Shown here piece by piece: positions 1 to 8,305 of a stretch of 64,000 bases of DNA. The translations under genes were made by a program, and so were the position numbers. Source of the DNA: an uncultured Anaerolineaceae bacterium (GTDB lineage: Bacteria > Chloroflexota > Anaerolineae > Anaerolineales > Anaerolineaceae); contig CALCNO010000201.1 of NCBI GenBank assembly GCA_937897615.1, positions 248,001 through 312,000 of the forward strand, written 5' to 3'. The number at the start of each line of letters is the position of its first letter. Position 1 is the stretch's first letter. The notes beneath the pieces were generated by a model, which was given only the letters and a program-made list of their open reading frames with translations, was not told the origin of the DNA and searched no databases.

Positions 1-584
1 ACGCGGCGAGCAACCTCCTTAACCTTGACCGGGACATTAAAGTTATCTACATTCAGGTAACAGGAAACAAAATCAACTTCCTTTTCAAAACCAATGTGCT
101 CCAGCAACTTTGGGTAATATGCAAAGTTGTAGTTCATCATGGTCATCATCTGTCTGTGTTCGTAGCCCTCGACGAGGATACCGTAGCCATCAAATGCAGA
201 CAGGCCTTTTGGCCCCACAACCTCGGTTAATCCTTGCTGGCGGCACCACGCAAAGGCAGCTTCAAACAGCGCGTCGGCAACTTCCTGATCATCAATAGAG
301 TCAAAGAGATAGAACTGACCTTTTTTGACCTGGTGGTATTCGTTGAAGGGCTTGTTCACAAAAGCGCCCAGGCGGCCTACGATCTTCTCATCTTTTTTAG
401 CCACCCAAAAAGCGCCGTCGGAATGCTCAAAAAAAGGATGTTTTTCCTTGTTTAGCATCAACTTAATGTCATCAAAAAAAGGAGGACAAAAGTTTTTCTC
501 GCCCTTGTATAGATCATATTGAAATTGCACAAAAGCATTTACCTGTTTCTTTGAGTTCAGATCAACCGTTTCAATCGTGACCAT
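1..584 (-). CDS. Acyl-CoA N-acyltransferase-like protein (5' part, runs off the window edge)
   Basis: An open frame starts with ATG at 584 and continues to the window edge, giving about 194 residues without a stop. A purine-rich GGAGAA lies about 6 bases before the ATG. The segment around residues 55-140 (WVAKKDEKIVGRLGAF, then YLFDSIDD, then a VVGPKGLSAFDGYG stretch) resembles the large GNAT-fold proteins of the YghO-type group, in which a fairly conserved GP-x-G/S-F patch follows the core strands. The substrate is unknown for this group. It is divergent from murA and has its own promoter. The C-terminal part is missing, so the family call is tentative. Confidence 0.6.
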   Translation of the reverse strand, partial: MVTIETVDLNSKKQVNAFVQFQYDLYKGEKNFCPPFFDDIKLMLNKEKHPFFEHSDGAFWVAKKDEKIVGRLGAFVNKPFNEYHQVKKGQFYLFDSIDDQEVADALFEAAFAWCRQQGLTEVVGPKGLSAFDGYGILVEGYEHRQMMTMMNYNFAYYPKLLEHIGFEKEVDFVSCYLNVDNFNVPVKVKEVARR

Positions 585-617
585 TTTTCTTCTCCAACAA
601 GGCGGGATGTAAAAAGC

Positions 618-645
618 AGTATACACTATATCCTAACAAATGCAA
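618..645 (-). promoter_or_regulatory. Promoter of the acyltransferase-like gene
   Basis: On the minus strand TTGCAT (640-645) is followed after 16 bases by TATACT (618-623). Transcription would start near 611, leaving a leader of about 27 bases that contains the ribosome binding site of the gene starting at 584. Confidence 0.5.
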
Positions 646-663
646 TTAGGATTTGAAATCACT

Positions 664-672
664 TGTTATAAT
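664..672 (+). promoter_or_regulatory. Extended -10 promoter of murA
   Basis: TGTTATAAT is a perfect -10 hexamer (667-672) with the TGn extension. No convincing -35 box stands 16-18 bases upstream, as expected for an extended -10 promoter. The leader to the murA ATG at 712 is about 32 bases and carries AGGAG at 701-705. Confidence 0.55.
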
Positions 673-711
673 GCTATCTACAATCTCGGTTTAGTCGACT
701 AGGAGACCAAC

Positions 712-1995
712 ATGGAGAAATTCCTGATTGAAGGTGGTATCCCGCTTCACGGGGAAATCACCCCCGGCGGAAACAAAAACGCAGCTCTCCCACTGATGGC
801 GGCCTGCCTTCTCACAACAGAACCTGTCATCTTGCATAACGTCCCCAATATTCAGGATGTGCAGACAATGCGCAAACTTTTCATGAGCCTTGGGGTTGAG
901 TTTGAAGAAATTTCCGACCATGTTTGGAAAATTCAGGCAAAGGATTTACGCCCGGCTGATCTGGATCCCGACCTGTGCCGAAAAATCCGCGCCTCGATCC
1001 TGCTGGCGGGGCCAATGCTTGCACGCATTGGCAAGCTGGAGTTGCCACCGCCGGGCGGCGATGTCATCGGCAGGCGCCGCGTGGATACGCACATGCTCGC
1101 ACTGGAAAAACTGGGAGCAAAGATCAAATACGAGCGTACTTTTTCCTTTGAATGCAAGAAGCTAAAAGGCGCAGATATTCTACTGGACGAGGCCAGCGTA
1201 ACCGCCACTGAAAACGCGCTGATGGCCTGTGTACTTGCAGAAGGCACCACCATCCTGCGCAATGCCGCTTCAGAGCCGCATGTGCAGGAACTCTGCCAGA
1301 TGTTAAATGCGATGGGCGCTCAGATCGACAATATTGGCTCAAATACGCTGGTCATTCAGGGCGTGAATTCGCTTCACGGTACCGAGTTCACCATTGGCCC
1401 CGATTATCTGGAAGTCGTCAGTTTTATTGGCGCTGCAGCTGTCACTCACGGCGAGGTCACCATTAAAAATGCCGGCAACAAGTATCTGGATATGATCAAG
1501 CTTGTTTTCGGACGGCTGGGGGTTACCTGGCACGAGCAGGGTGACGACCTCTTTGTGCCCGCCAGACAAAAACTACGCATCGAATCAGACCTGGGTGGGG
1601 CTATCCCTATCATCAACGTGATGCCCTGGCCTGCTTTTCCAACTGACTTAATGAGTATTGCTATTGTGGTTGCCAGCCAAAGCAAGGGAACGGCACTCTT
1701 CCATGACTGGATGTACCCCTCCCGGATGTTCTTCACGGATAAGCTTGTCGGCATGGGGGCACAAATCGTTCTGTGCGACCCGCATCGCTGCATGGTGCAG
1801 GGCCCTACGCAGCTTTCCGGCGAGAAAATGGAAAGCCCCGATATCCGCGCCGGCATCTCCCTGGTGCTGGCAGCATTATCCGCAAAGGGAAAGTCAACCA
1901 TCCGCAATATCGCCCAAATTGACCGGGGTTATGAAAACGTGGAACAAAAGCTGCAAAAACTAGGGGCCAGGATCGAAAGGGTAAAAGAAGAATAA
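712..1995 (+). CDS. murA: UDP-N-acetylglucosamine 1-carboxyvinyltransferase (MurA), Asp-type
   Basis: MurA transfers enolpyruvate from PEP to UDP-GlcNAc, the first committed step of peptidoglycan precursor synthesis in the cytosol. The 427-residue length is normal for the family. Visible hallmarks are GGNKNAAL at 19-26 (active-site Lys22/Asn23), the AFPTD segment carrying the catalytic Asp, and DRGYENVEQKL near the C-terminus with the conserved Arg. The loop that normally reads PGGC-x-IG (Cys115 in E. coli) reads PGGDVIG, so the fosfomycin-target Cys is Asp117 (codon 1060-1062). This is the arrangement known from mycobacterial and chlamydial MurA. AGGAG 6 bases upstream supports the start. 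The gene stands alone between a promoter and a terminator. Confidence 0.95.
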   Translation: MEKFLIEGGIPLHGEITPGGNKNAALPLMAACLLTTEPVILHNVPNIQDVQTMRKLFMSLGVEFEEISDHVWKIQAKDLRPADLDPDLCRKIRASILLAGPMLARIGKLELPPPGGDVIGRRRVDTHMLALEKLGAKIKYERTFSFECKKLKGADILLDEASVTATENALMACVLAEGTTILRNAASEPHVQELCQMLNAMGAQIDNIGSNTLVIQGVNSLHGTEFTIGPDYLEVVSFIGAAAVTHGEVTIKNAGNKYLDMIKLVFGRLGVTWHEQGDDLFVPARQKLRIESDLGGAIPIINVMPWPAFPTDLMSIAIVVASQSKGTALFHDWMYPSRMFFTDKLVGMGAQIVLCDPHRCMVQGPTQLSGEKMESPDIRAGISLVLAALSAKGKSTIRNIAQIDRGYENVEQKLQKLGARIERVKEE

Positions 1996-2000
1996 AAAAA

Positions 2001-2029
2001 AGAGCCACCTAAAAAGGTGGCTCTTTTTT
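2001..2029. terminator. Bidirectional terminator between murA and trxA
   Basis: A perfect 10-bp stem (2001-2010 with 2015-2024) closes an AAAA loop and is flanked by a run of A on the left and T on the right, so it can stop both convergent transcripts. The trxA stop codon (2028-2030) lies inside the T run. Confidence 0.9.
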
Positions 2030-2375
2030 ACTTAGCAGCGGTTACGGTTTCCAGGAACTGGTCAATAATCATGCGAATATTAGGCTCGGGCAGCGCTCCC
2101 ACCTGTTTATGCACGATTTTTCCATTGCTCACAAAGAGCATGGTTGGAATCCCCTGAACGTTGTACTTCATCGCGTTCTGCGAATCCTCATCGGTATTGA
2201 CCTTTGCCACCACCAATTTGCCGGCATACTCGCTTGCAATCTTGTCCAGGATTGGAGCCACCATTTTGCAGGGTGTGCACCAGGGAGCCCAAAAATCAAC
2301 AATTACCGGTAAGGGGGATTGCAAGACGGATTTTTCAAAAGCGGCATCAGTAACATGAATCGGTTCTGTGTACAT
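2028..2375 (-). CDS. trxA: Thioredoxin
   Basis: A 115-residue thioredoxin, a cytosolic dithiol reductant. The fold is complete: VDFWAPWCTPCKM at 26-38 carries the redox pair Cys33/Cys36, and GIPTMLF supplies the cis-proline. The usual WCGPC is WCTPC here; the Gly to Thr change may shift the redox potential, but such variants occur in ordinary thioredoxins. The frame is open to 2414, but ATG at 2375 is preferred because GGAG stands 6 bases before it and the protein then begins like other thioredoxins. A TATACT box on the minus strand (2414-2419) would start RNA near 2407. Confidence 0.93.
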   Translation of the reverse strand: MYTEPIHVTDAAFEKSVLQSPLPVIVDFWAPWCTPCKMVAPILDKIASEYAGKLVVAKVNTDEDSQNAMKYNVQGIPTMLFVSNGKIVHKQVGALPEPNIRMIIDQFLETVTAAK

Positions 2376-2447
2376 GATCATCTCCATAACAATTTTATGT
2401 ATTTTACTGCCCAAGTATAAATTTAAAATATGCAGAATATCAGAGTT

Positions 2448-3164
2448 TCATTCACGCTTGTAATCAACAAAGCGATAGCCCACCCCGCGCTCGGTCAGGA
2501 TATATTTAGGATTAGCGGGGTCTTTTTCCAGCTTTTGCCGCAAATAATTCACATATAAGCGCACATAATGTGGTTCATCGCGGTATTCATACCCCCAGAC
2601 CTTTGCCAGAATCTGGTCATAGGTCATTACCCAGCCTGCATTTTTAACCAGGTGGTAAAGCAAGCGGTATTCCGTAGGGCGAAGTTTAATCAGTTCGCCA
2701 TCCAGGCGAATCTCGCGGCGGCCAAAATCCAGCTTGAGATGTTCATCTACTTCAATAATGCCTTCGCCGGTTGTCGCAGACTGATCTGAACGGCGCAGCA
2801 CCGCCCGCACGCGGCTGACCAATTCCTTAGGGCTGAATGGCTTGGTGACGTAATCATCCGCGCCCAATTCCAAACCCTTTACCCGATCTTCCTCTTCCCC
2901 CTTTGCCGTCAACATGATCACCGGAACCGAGCTGACCTCGCGGATAAGCTGCAATACTTCAAAGCCATCCACATCGGGCAGCATCACGTCGAGAAGAACA
3001 ACATCGGGCATTTTATCCCGCAGCAGCCCTACCGCCTGCATTCCCTTGTAGCACTCGATCACCTGAAAGCCGTCATGCTCCAGGTTCAAGCGGATGAAAC
3101 GAGCCATGCGCTCTTCATCATCAACAACCAGTATCTTTTTGTTGCGGAATAAGGCATCGCTCAT
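2448..3164 (-). CDS. OmpR/PhoB-family response regulator (no adjacent histidine kinase)
   Basis: A 238-residue two-domain regulator. Receiver domain: acidic pair Asp15/Asp16, phospho-acceptor Asp59 in VVLLDVMLPD, conserved Thr in MLTAKG and Lys in VTKPFS. The output domain is the winged helix of the OmpR class (LRPTEYRLL, DQILAKVWGYEY, VGYRFVDYK). It is the last gene of the six-gene Ser/Thr kinase operon, 5 bases after the preceding small gene, and no histidine kinase is encoded nearby. It may be addressed by a kinase elsewhere or modified by the Ser/Thr kinase of its own operon; the latter is inference. Confidence 0.92.
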   Translation of the reverse strand: MSDALFRNKKILVVDDEERMARFIRLNLEHDGFQVIECYKGMQAVGLLRDKMPDVVLLDVMLPDVDGFEVLQLIREVSSVPVIMLTAKGEEEDRVKGLELGADDYVTKPFSPKELVSRVRAVLRRSDQSATTGEGIIEVDEHLKLDFGRREIRLDGELIKLRPTEYRLLYHLVKNAGWVMTYDQILAKVWGYEYRDEPHYVRLYVNYLRQKLEKDPANPKYILTERGVGYRFVDYKRE

Positions 3165-3169
3165 AGCGG

Positions 3170-3406
3170 CTATTCTCGAACAAAGCTGATGATTTCCTCA
3201 TCAGTACCGGGCAGAACTTCAATAAAAGAGATGCGATAGGTCGGCCAAATCACCGAAGTAACATTCGCTTCCAGATACGGCAAGTCCTTACCATCGCGGC
3301 GGCGCGGACTTCGCACCATCACCAAGGTGTCCGTTTTCTGTGGGAGATCGTCAACCTCCCCCAGCACGGGGTCTTCATTCATCATGTGAATCACAACAGT
3401 CGGCAT
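3170..3406 (-). CDS. Small protein of unknown function in the Ser/Thr kinase operon
   Basis: A 78-residue protein that I do not recognise. It begins MPTVVIHMMNEDPVLGEVDD, has a basic patch (RSPRRRDGKDLP) and an aromatic strand-like region (VIWPTYRISFIEVLP), and has no signal peptide or membrane segment. It lies 12 bases after the FHA gene and 5 bases before the response regulator gene, so it is co-transcribed and probably acts with them. The alternating polar/hydrophobic pattern suggests a small beta-rich domain. No function is proposed. Confidence 0.6.
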   Translation of the reverse strand: MPTVVIHMMNEDPVLGEVDDLPQKTDTLVMVRSPRRRDGKDLPYLEANVTSVIWPTYRISFIEVLPGTDEEIISFVRE

Positions 3407-3418
3407 GAGGCTCTTCCG

Positions 3419-3940
3419 CTACTTGACGATCAATATTTGAATCTTCAATTTTCCCAGTGCTATCACGTCCCCATGATTGATCGGGTAGTCCACGTGGGGC
3501 ACGATCTTCTGCCCGTTAACACGGGTGCCATTGGATGAACCCAGATCGGTAACCACTACCTCGCCGTTGATGATCCTCAAAGCAGCATGCAAACGGGATA
3601 CACCCAGAGTGAAGGCGTCAAACGGGGATAAGTCAACATCAGGCAGAATAGGCTGGCCTTCGATTGCCCGCCCCAGGGTAAATTCATTGCGCTCGGCAAG
3701 ATGGAGCACCTGGGCACTGTCCACCAGGTGAAGAGAGATGGTAGGGATAGCATTTTTAACAGGGGTCTTCCTGACTGGCACTTCCGGAATCTCGGTATAA
3801 GGCGGAAGTGTATCCGTGGAAGTTCTCTGTATTGTTCTGGTATTGAGGATATCGAGCGAGACGAGTTGCGTTCCACACTCGCTGCAGAATAAAGCTCCCG
3901 GTAATTCCTTATGTTGGCAATTAGGGCAAAGTATCATCAT
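3419..3940 (-). CDS. Zinc-ribbon / FHA-domain protein
   Basis: A 173-residue phosphothreonine-binding adaptor. The N-terminus is a four-Cys zinc ribbon (CPNCQHKELPGALFCSECG, residues 5-23), followed by a Thr-rich linker (about 32-55) and a C-terminal FHA domain (about 80-170) with the diagnostic GR, SRLHA and LGSSNGTRVNG motifs. FHA domains bind phosphothreonine peptides made by Ser/Thr kinases; the Thr-rich linker resembles self-binding phosphosites known in GarA-type proteins, but its use here is inference. The start overlaps the stop of the J/VWA gene (ATGA, 3937-3940), indicating translational coupling within the operon. Confidence 0.88.
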   Translation of the reverse strand: MMILCPNCQHKELPGALFCSECGTQLVSLDILNTRTIQRTSTDTLPPYTEIPEVPVRKTPVKNAIPTISLHLVDSAQVLHLAERNEFTLGRAIEGQPILPDVDLSPFDAFTLGVSRLHAALRIINGEVVVTDLGSSNGTRVNGQKIVPHVDYPINHGDVIALGKLKIQILIVK

Positions 3941-5409
3941 ATCCTCTTTTCCGGCTTGGGCAACAGCATAAGCGCTCTTGTACCATATTTTAGTCTTTTA
4001 TTTCCATCTTCGCTATAGGTTTGGTCACGTTTTATGTTTTCAGCTTCGTTAAGTACTTCCTTTGCAAACTGGATATTTCCCTGTCCGATCAGATTTGTCG
4101 CCATAAAATTCAAACGCCGGACAGCATCGATCACGTTGCCATTCTGCACATCTCTGCGGGATTTCTCCTGCATCTGAAACAGGGTAATCTTAGACAATGC
4201 CTGAACAATCTCCATCGGCACTGCGCCCTTTTCAACGCTTTCTTGAACCGGGAGCGACACACTTACATCCATGACAAGTGAATTCGCCTTGGCTTCACCC
4301 ATGAGAAACCTGATTTTTCCGTTGATGATGCTTAATTCTACCTGTTTATTGGCAATTTGGGGAACCTCAAAGGCGATCATGTAAGTTGAAGCTCTCTCTT
4401 TAAGCAAATTTCCTAATTGAATCACCTCGGAAACCGGCAATTCCACTGTTTCCGGGTCCAGGCGGAAGCAATACTTTATGGAAACGCTGCTCCGGGTATC
4501 AATCTCCAAATTCATATTATGTGCGACTGTGGTCTTAATTGAGGTGAGCGTCTGCATAAACAATGCCGGCAGATCGTTGGGCGAACGAACAAAATAGGTG
4601 CATCCGCCAGTGATGCTCGTCACCGTGTCCAGGAACGTGTCGTTCCAATCTGTACCAAACCCCAGGGCGTTGATCCGGATATTCTTCTCCACGGCCTTGC
4701 GAGCCAGTTCAATGCAGGCATCTTCATCACCGTAGGTGTGACCATCGGTCAAAAGAAGCAAATTCAGCAAGTGGTCCTTGCTGTGCCCCTGCCAGAGGAG
4801 ATCGACACCGGCTTTCAATCCCCGGTACATCTCCGTGCCGCCTGAAGCCTGAACAGCGTTAAGTTTCTGGGCGATGACGTCATGGCCAGCGGCATTCGTT
4901 GGCGCAATGAACACTTCGGCCTTATCGTTGAACGTCACAATCGAGATCATGTCCACGTTCCGCAGTGAGGCGATCAGTTGCCGCAGATTGCGGAGCACAT
5001 TATCCAGTCGCTCCCCTTTCATAGAGGTAGAACGATCCAGAACAATGCACAAATGGCTTGGCGGGGTCTTATAGCCTTCCTCGCCACCGACAAAAGAAAC
5101 TGTCAGTTTCCCGTACAGAATTTGAGTCTCGCTCAGTTGCGGCAGAACAGATCGGCTAAACACCCAGCGGGTTTTAAACGGATGGGTAGGTTTTTCCCCC
5201 TGCCCGTGGGCAGCGTCATACTCCCGACGCGTCTCCGGGTTTGAGAGCACCTCGTAGGCACTCTGGATCGAAATAAAGAATTCAGTATCGTGCCTGTTTA
5301 CATTTACATCAGGGTGATATTTTCGTGCTAGCTGGACATACGCCAAGCGTATCTGTTCGGCATCTGCTGAACTGTCCAACCCCAAAATAGCGTAAAGGTC
5401 TTCCCCCAT
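3937..5409 (-). CDS. J-domain / von Willebrand A fusion protein
   Basis: A 490-residue fusion. Residues 1-70 form a DnaJ J-domain with the HPD triad at 32-34 that stimulates Hsp70 ATPase. From about 118 a VWA domain begins with a complete MIDAS metal site (DRSTSM, Asp125/Ser127/Ser129, later LLTDGHTYGDED). The C-terminal third resembles the regions that follow VWA in chloride-channel/inter-alpha-trypsin-inhibitor-like bacterial proteins. There is no signal peptide or transmembrane segment, so it is cytosolic. It sits between PP2C and FHA genes. The combination suggests an Hsp70-recruiting scaffold that holds partners through the MIDAS site under phosphorylation control; that role is inferred. 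Confidence 0.88.
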   Translation of the reverse strand: MGEDLYAILGLDSSADAEQIRLAYVQLARKYHPDVNVNRHDTEFFISIQSAYEVLSNPETRREYDAAHGQGEKPTHPFKTRWVFSRSVLPQLSETQILYGKLTVSFVGGEEGYKTPPSHLCIVLDRSTSMKGERLDNVLRNLRQLIASLRNVDMISIVTFNDKAEVFIAPTNAAGHDVIAQKLNAVQASGGTEMYRGLKAGVDLLWQGHSKDHLLNLLLLTDGHTYGDEDACIELARKAVEKNIRINALGFGTDWNDTFLDTVTSITGGCTYFVRSPNDLPALFMQTLTSIKTTVAHNMNLEIDTRSSVSIKYCFRLDPETVELPVSEVIQLGNLLKERASTYMIAFEVPQIANKQVELSIINGKIRFLMGEAKANSLVMDVSVSLPVQESVEKGAVPMEIVQALSKITLFQMQEKSRRDVQNGNVIDAVRRLNFMATNLIGQGNIQFAKEVLNEAENIKRDQTYSEDGNKRLKYGTRALMLLPKPEKRI

Positions 5410-5418
5410 TTCAAAACC

Positions 5419-6324
5419 CTACATACCTCGCGAAGTACAAAGGATCACGCTAATGTTGTCCGGCCCGCCACTCTTGTTGGCAGCTTCGATCAAGGCATGG
5501 CAAGCGATTGAAACGTCAGAATTGGTAGTAACGATCCGATATATTTCGTTATCAGAAACCTGCCCCCACAAGCCGTCCGTACAAAGGAGCAGGTATCCGC
5601 CTTTGGGGAATTGGAAGGTCTGGATATCCGGTTTAACCGGATCACTTTGCCCCAAAGCCCGCAGCAAGACGTTCTTTTGCGGATGTGTCTGTGCTTCGGC
5701 TTCGGTGATCTCGCCAATCTCAACCATACGCTGAACAAGAGAATGGTCCTTGGTGATCCGTTGAATACGCCCATCCGGGTAAATGAAGTAACCGCGGCTA
5801 TCCCCGATATGCGCCAGAGTGATCTGTTCACCGAGCATCAGAGCGCATGTGAATGTCGTACCACCGCCGGGGGCATACCGGATTACCGAGCGCTGGGCCT
5901 CCTTCAGAGCGTTTTGCAATGTCTCCTGAATACTCTCGTCCATCGGCTCACTGTGAAGCTCAAAAAACCGCAGAAAGACCCGGTTGATCAGGTACTTTGC
6001 CACCACACGCACCGACACACCTGAGGCAATCTCGCCGTTTTTGTGCCCGCCCATGCCATCTGCTACAAGGCAAATCCCAAAGGGGATGTCATTAGCGCTT
6101 TCACCCAAAACACCGCTAAGCGAAAAAAGTGCGTCCTCATTATGGTCCCGCTGAATGCCAACGGATTGGCCAGTGCCAATAATGAACTGAGCCGGTTTCA
6201 ACGCAACTGAGGCCTTTGAAACGCCTTCAAGTTGATCGTCAGATAATGGGGTAGTATGAATAGGAGTTTCTTCTACTTTTTTCTTCGGCTTCTTTTGAAA
6301 CAGGCTCCCCAGCAGTTTTTGCAT
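5419..6324 (-). CDS. PP2C-type protein phosphatase
   Basis: A 301-residue metal-dependent Ser/Thr phosphatase of the PPM family. All the signature motifs are visible in order: RDHNEDAL, VADGMGGHKNGE, GGTTFTCAL, AHIGDSRGYF, CTDGLWGQVSD and GGPDNISVI, which supply the metal-binding Asp residues. About 50 residues precede the domain, rich in Lys/Pro. It is 15 bases downstream of the Ser/Thr kinase gene, the usual kinase/phosphatase pairing, and would reverse phosphorylation of the FHA and other operon partners. Confidence 0.94.
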   Translation of the reverse strand: MQKLLGSLFQKKPKKKVEETPIHTTPLSDDQLEGVSKASVALKPAQFIIGTGQSVGIQRDHNEDALFSLSGVLGESANDIPFGICLVADGMGGHKNGEIASGVSVRVVAKYLINRVFLRFFELHSEPMDESIQETLQNALKEAQRSVIRYAPGGGTTFTCALMLGEQITLAHIGDSRGYFIYPDGRIQRITKDHSLVQRMVEIGEITEAEAQTHPQKNVLLRALGQSDPVKPDIQTFQFPKGGYLLLCTDGLWGQVSDNEIYRIVTTNSDVSIACHALIEAANKSGGPDNISVILCTSRGM

Positions 6325-6339
6325 CCAGGCCTCATCTTC

Positions 6340-8190
6340 CTATGCAGCGAACGCATACACAACTTTGTCTGATGAACCAATGATTACCATGTCGTTCTGT
6401 ACAGCCGGTATCCCGGTGATTGCGGCGCCGGTATCGTATTTCCAGCGCTGGCGTCCGGTCTTTTGGTCAAGGCAGTAAAAGGCGCCGTCGGCAGAGCCAA
6501 AATACAATGCGTCCTTATAAGCCAACGGCGAGCCACTGACCTGGTGGTCGCTCTTAAACCGCCACACCTCTCTTGCGCTGGATTTCTCCACGCAATAGAG
6601 AAAACCATCGGCTGAGCCAACCACCACATTGCCTTCAACACAAAGCGGATTGGTTACAGAACCTTTGCCCATGCGGAAGCGCCAGATCACCCAGCCAGTG
6701 CGCGCATCAAGTGCGTACAGGTTCGAGTCAACCGAGGAAAAATAAACAATCCCTTCCGCCACAACTGGGGATGAGGTAACCGGGCGCTTGGCCCAAAAGC
6801 GCCACTTTACCTGTCCGCGATAATCGGCGCAAATGAACTCGTTCCCCTCCGTACCAAAATAGATCAAATCCGGTGTGAGAAACGGTGTTGAACGTACGGC
6901 CCCTTCGGTATGAATGAACCAGCTCTTTTGATAAGTAGACAGGTTGATAGCGTAAAAATTCAGGTCATCTGAACCGATAAAAATGTGTCCCTCGGCTGCT
7001 TTGGGAGAACAGCGAATCGGCCCGTCGGTGGGATAGCTCCACAGTTCTTTCCCCGAAGAAGCCTGAACCGCATAAAGTTTGTTATCTTCGCTGCCAAAGT
7101 ACACTACTCCGTTCAGGTACAGTGGCTTCGAAATAACGCCACCATCGACCGCGTGTTTCCACTTGAACTGGCCTTTGGCCACATCGATGGCGTAGAGATT
7201 GTTATCATATGCACCAACGTAAACCGTTGTGCCCTCAACAGTTGCCGATCCCCTGATCTCATCTTCACATTTGAATGTCCAGATTGGCTTGATCGCTTGT
7301 TCCTGCATGATCAACTTGCCGGATGAAACCTTGGAAAGCACACCTGTCTTTTGCGCCAACGCCACCAGCGCCATCTTCATTTCGTCCACGGTCTGGAACC
7401 GGTCTTCGGGTTTGTAGCATAGCGCCTTGGTAATGATCGCATCCAGTTCATTTGACACATTTGGATTAATCGCGCGAATCGGTCGATCGGCAAATGAAAA
7501 GGGTGCTTCAAGGCGGGGATCACGCCGGGTAAGCAAGTGGTGCATGGTAGCCCCGAGCGCATAAATATCAGTCTGGAATGTGGCTTCCCCGCGGTATTGC
7601 TCCGGGGGGGAATACCCCTCGGTGCCAATCATGGTGCCTTTTTGCCCAGACTTGAAAATTTTGGCAATGCCAAAATCAACGATCACGACATGGTTTTGCT
7701 GGTTGATCATCAGGTTTTGCGGCTTGATATCCCTGAAAATGATCGGTTCTGGCTTGTGGGTGTGCAGGTATTCCAGTACATCACAAACCTCAATTGCCCA
7801 CACTATGACCTGATCCTCGCGGATTGGGTCCAAGGTGCTCTTCAGGATCGCTTCCAAATCCTTGCCGAAGATCAATTCCATTACCAGATACGAACGTTCT
7901 TCGTGCGTGAAAAAGTCAAAAATCCTGGGAATCGAAGGGTGATTGAGAGTGACGAGAATGTTCGCCTCACGCTCAAAGTTTTTCACAATCGTTTCACGCA
8001 CCATTGAATCCGGGCTCTGGTTGATCATTTCCTTTACCGCAACGAGCTTGACGACATTGGGGAAGTGAAGATCTCTGGCGCGATAAACCGATCCCATGCC
8101 ACCAATACCGATCACGTCCTGGATTTGGTAGCGACTGGCGAGGATCGTTCCAGAAGAAAGCTGAAGGTAACCTCCAGCTTCATTGTCCAA
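6340..8190 (-). CDS. Ser/Thr protein kinase with C-terminal PQQ-type beta-propeller
   Basis: A 616-residue kinase. The kinase domain (about 15-285) has the glycine loop GIGGMGSVYRARD, AVKEM Lys, catalytic FRDIKPQN (HRD His replaced by Phe), VDFGIAK and GTEGYSPPEQY. It is followed directly, with no transmembrane helix, by repeats of the type VYFGSEDNKLYAVQASSGKE (about 305-616), a PQQ-like propeller of six to seven blades. It is therefore predicted to be wholly cytosolic, unlike PASTA kinases. The first gene of the operon. The given start is TTG; the frame is open upstream and a strong GGAGGG lies about 45 bases before TTG, so the start could be slightly further upstream (by about 10-15 codons at a non-ATG codon). 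Confidence 0.92.
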   Translation of the reverse strand: MDNEAGGYLQLSSGTILASRYQIQDVIGIGGMGSVYRARDLHFPNVVKLVAVKEMINQSPDSMVRETIVKNFEREANILVTLNHPSIPRIFDFFTHEERSYLVMELIFGKDLEAILKSTLDPIREDQVIVWAIEVCDVLEYLHTHKPEPIIFRDIKPQNLMINQQNHVVIVDFGIAKIFKSGQKGTMIGTEGYSPPEQYRGEATFQTDIYALGATMHHLLTRRDPRLEAPFSFADRPIRAINPNVSNELDAIITKALCYKPEDRFQTVDEMKMALVALAQKTGVLSKVSSGKLIMQEQAIKPIWTFKCEDEIRGSATVEGTTVYVGAYDNNLYAIDVAKGQFKWKHAVDGGVISKPLYLNGVVYFGSEDNKLYAVQASSGKELWSYPTDGPIRCSPKAAEGHIFIGSDDLNFYAINLSTYQKSWFIHTEGAVRSTPFLTPDLIYFGTEGNEFICADYRGQVKWRFWAKRPVTSSPVVAEGIVYFSSVDSNLYALDARTGWVIWRFRMGKGSVTNPLCVEGNVVVGSADGFLYCVEKSSAREVWRFKSDHQVSGSPLAYKDALYFGSADGAFYCLDQKTGRQRWKYDTGAAITGIPAVQNDMVIIGSSDKVVYAFAA

Positions 8191-8259
8191 TGGTTGAGTG
8201 ATGGATTTTGTTTCCAGCGTGCCCTCCAGCAGTTTTACTGCCCGGGATAGTATCTTAAA

Positions 8260-8288
8260 ATTATATACACCTTCGCCAAATATTCCAA
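8260..8288 (-). promoter_or_regulatory. Promoter of the Ser/Thr kinase operon
   Basis: On the minus strand TTGGAA (8283-8288) and a perfect TATAAT (8260-8265) are separated by exactly 17 bases. Transcription would start near 8253 and run through six closely spaced genes to about 2448. Confidence 0.65.
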
Positions 8289-8305
8289 CTTAAATTCTGC
8301 TCGGT

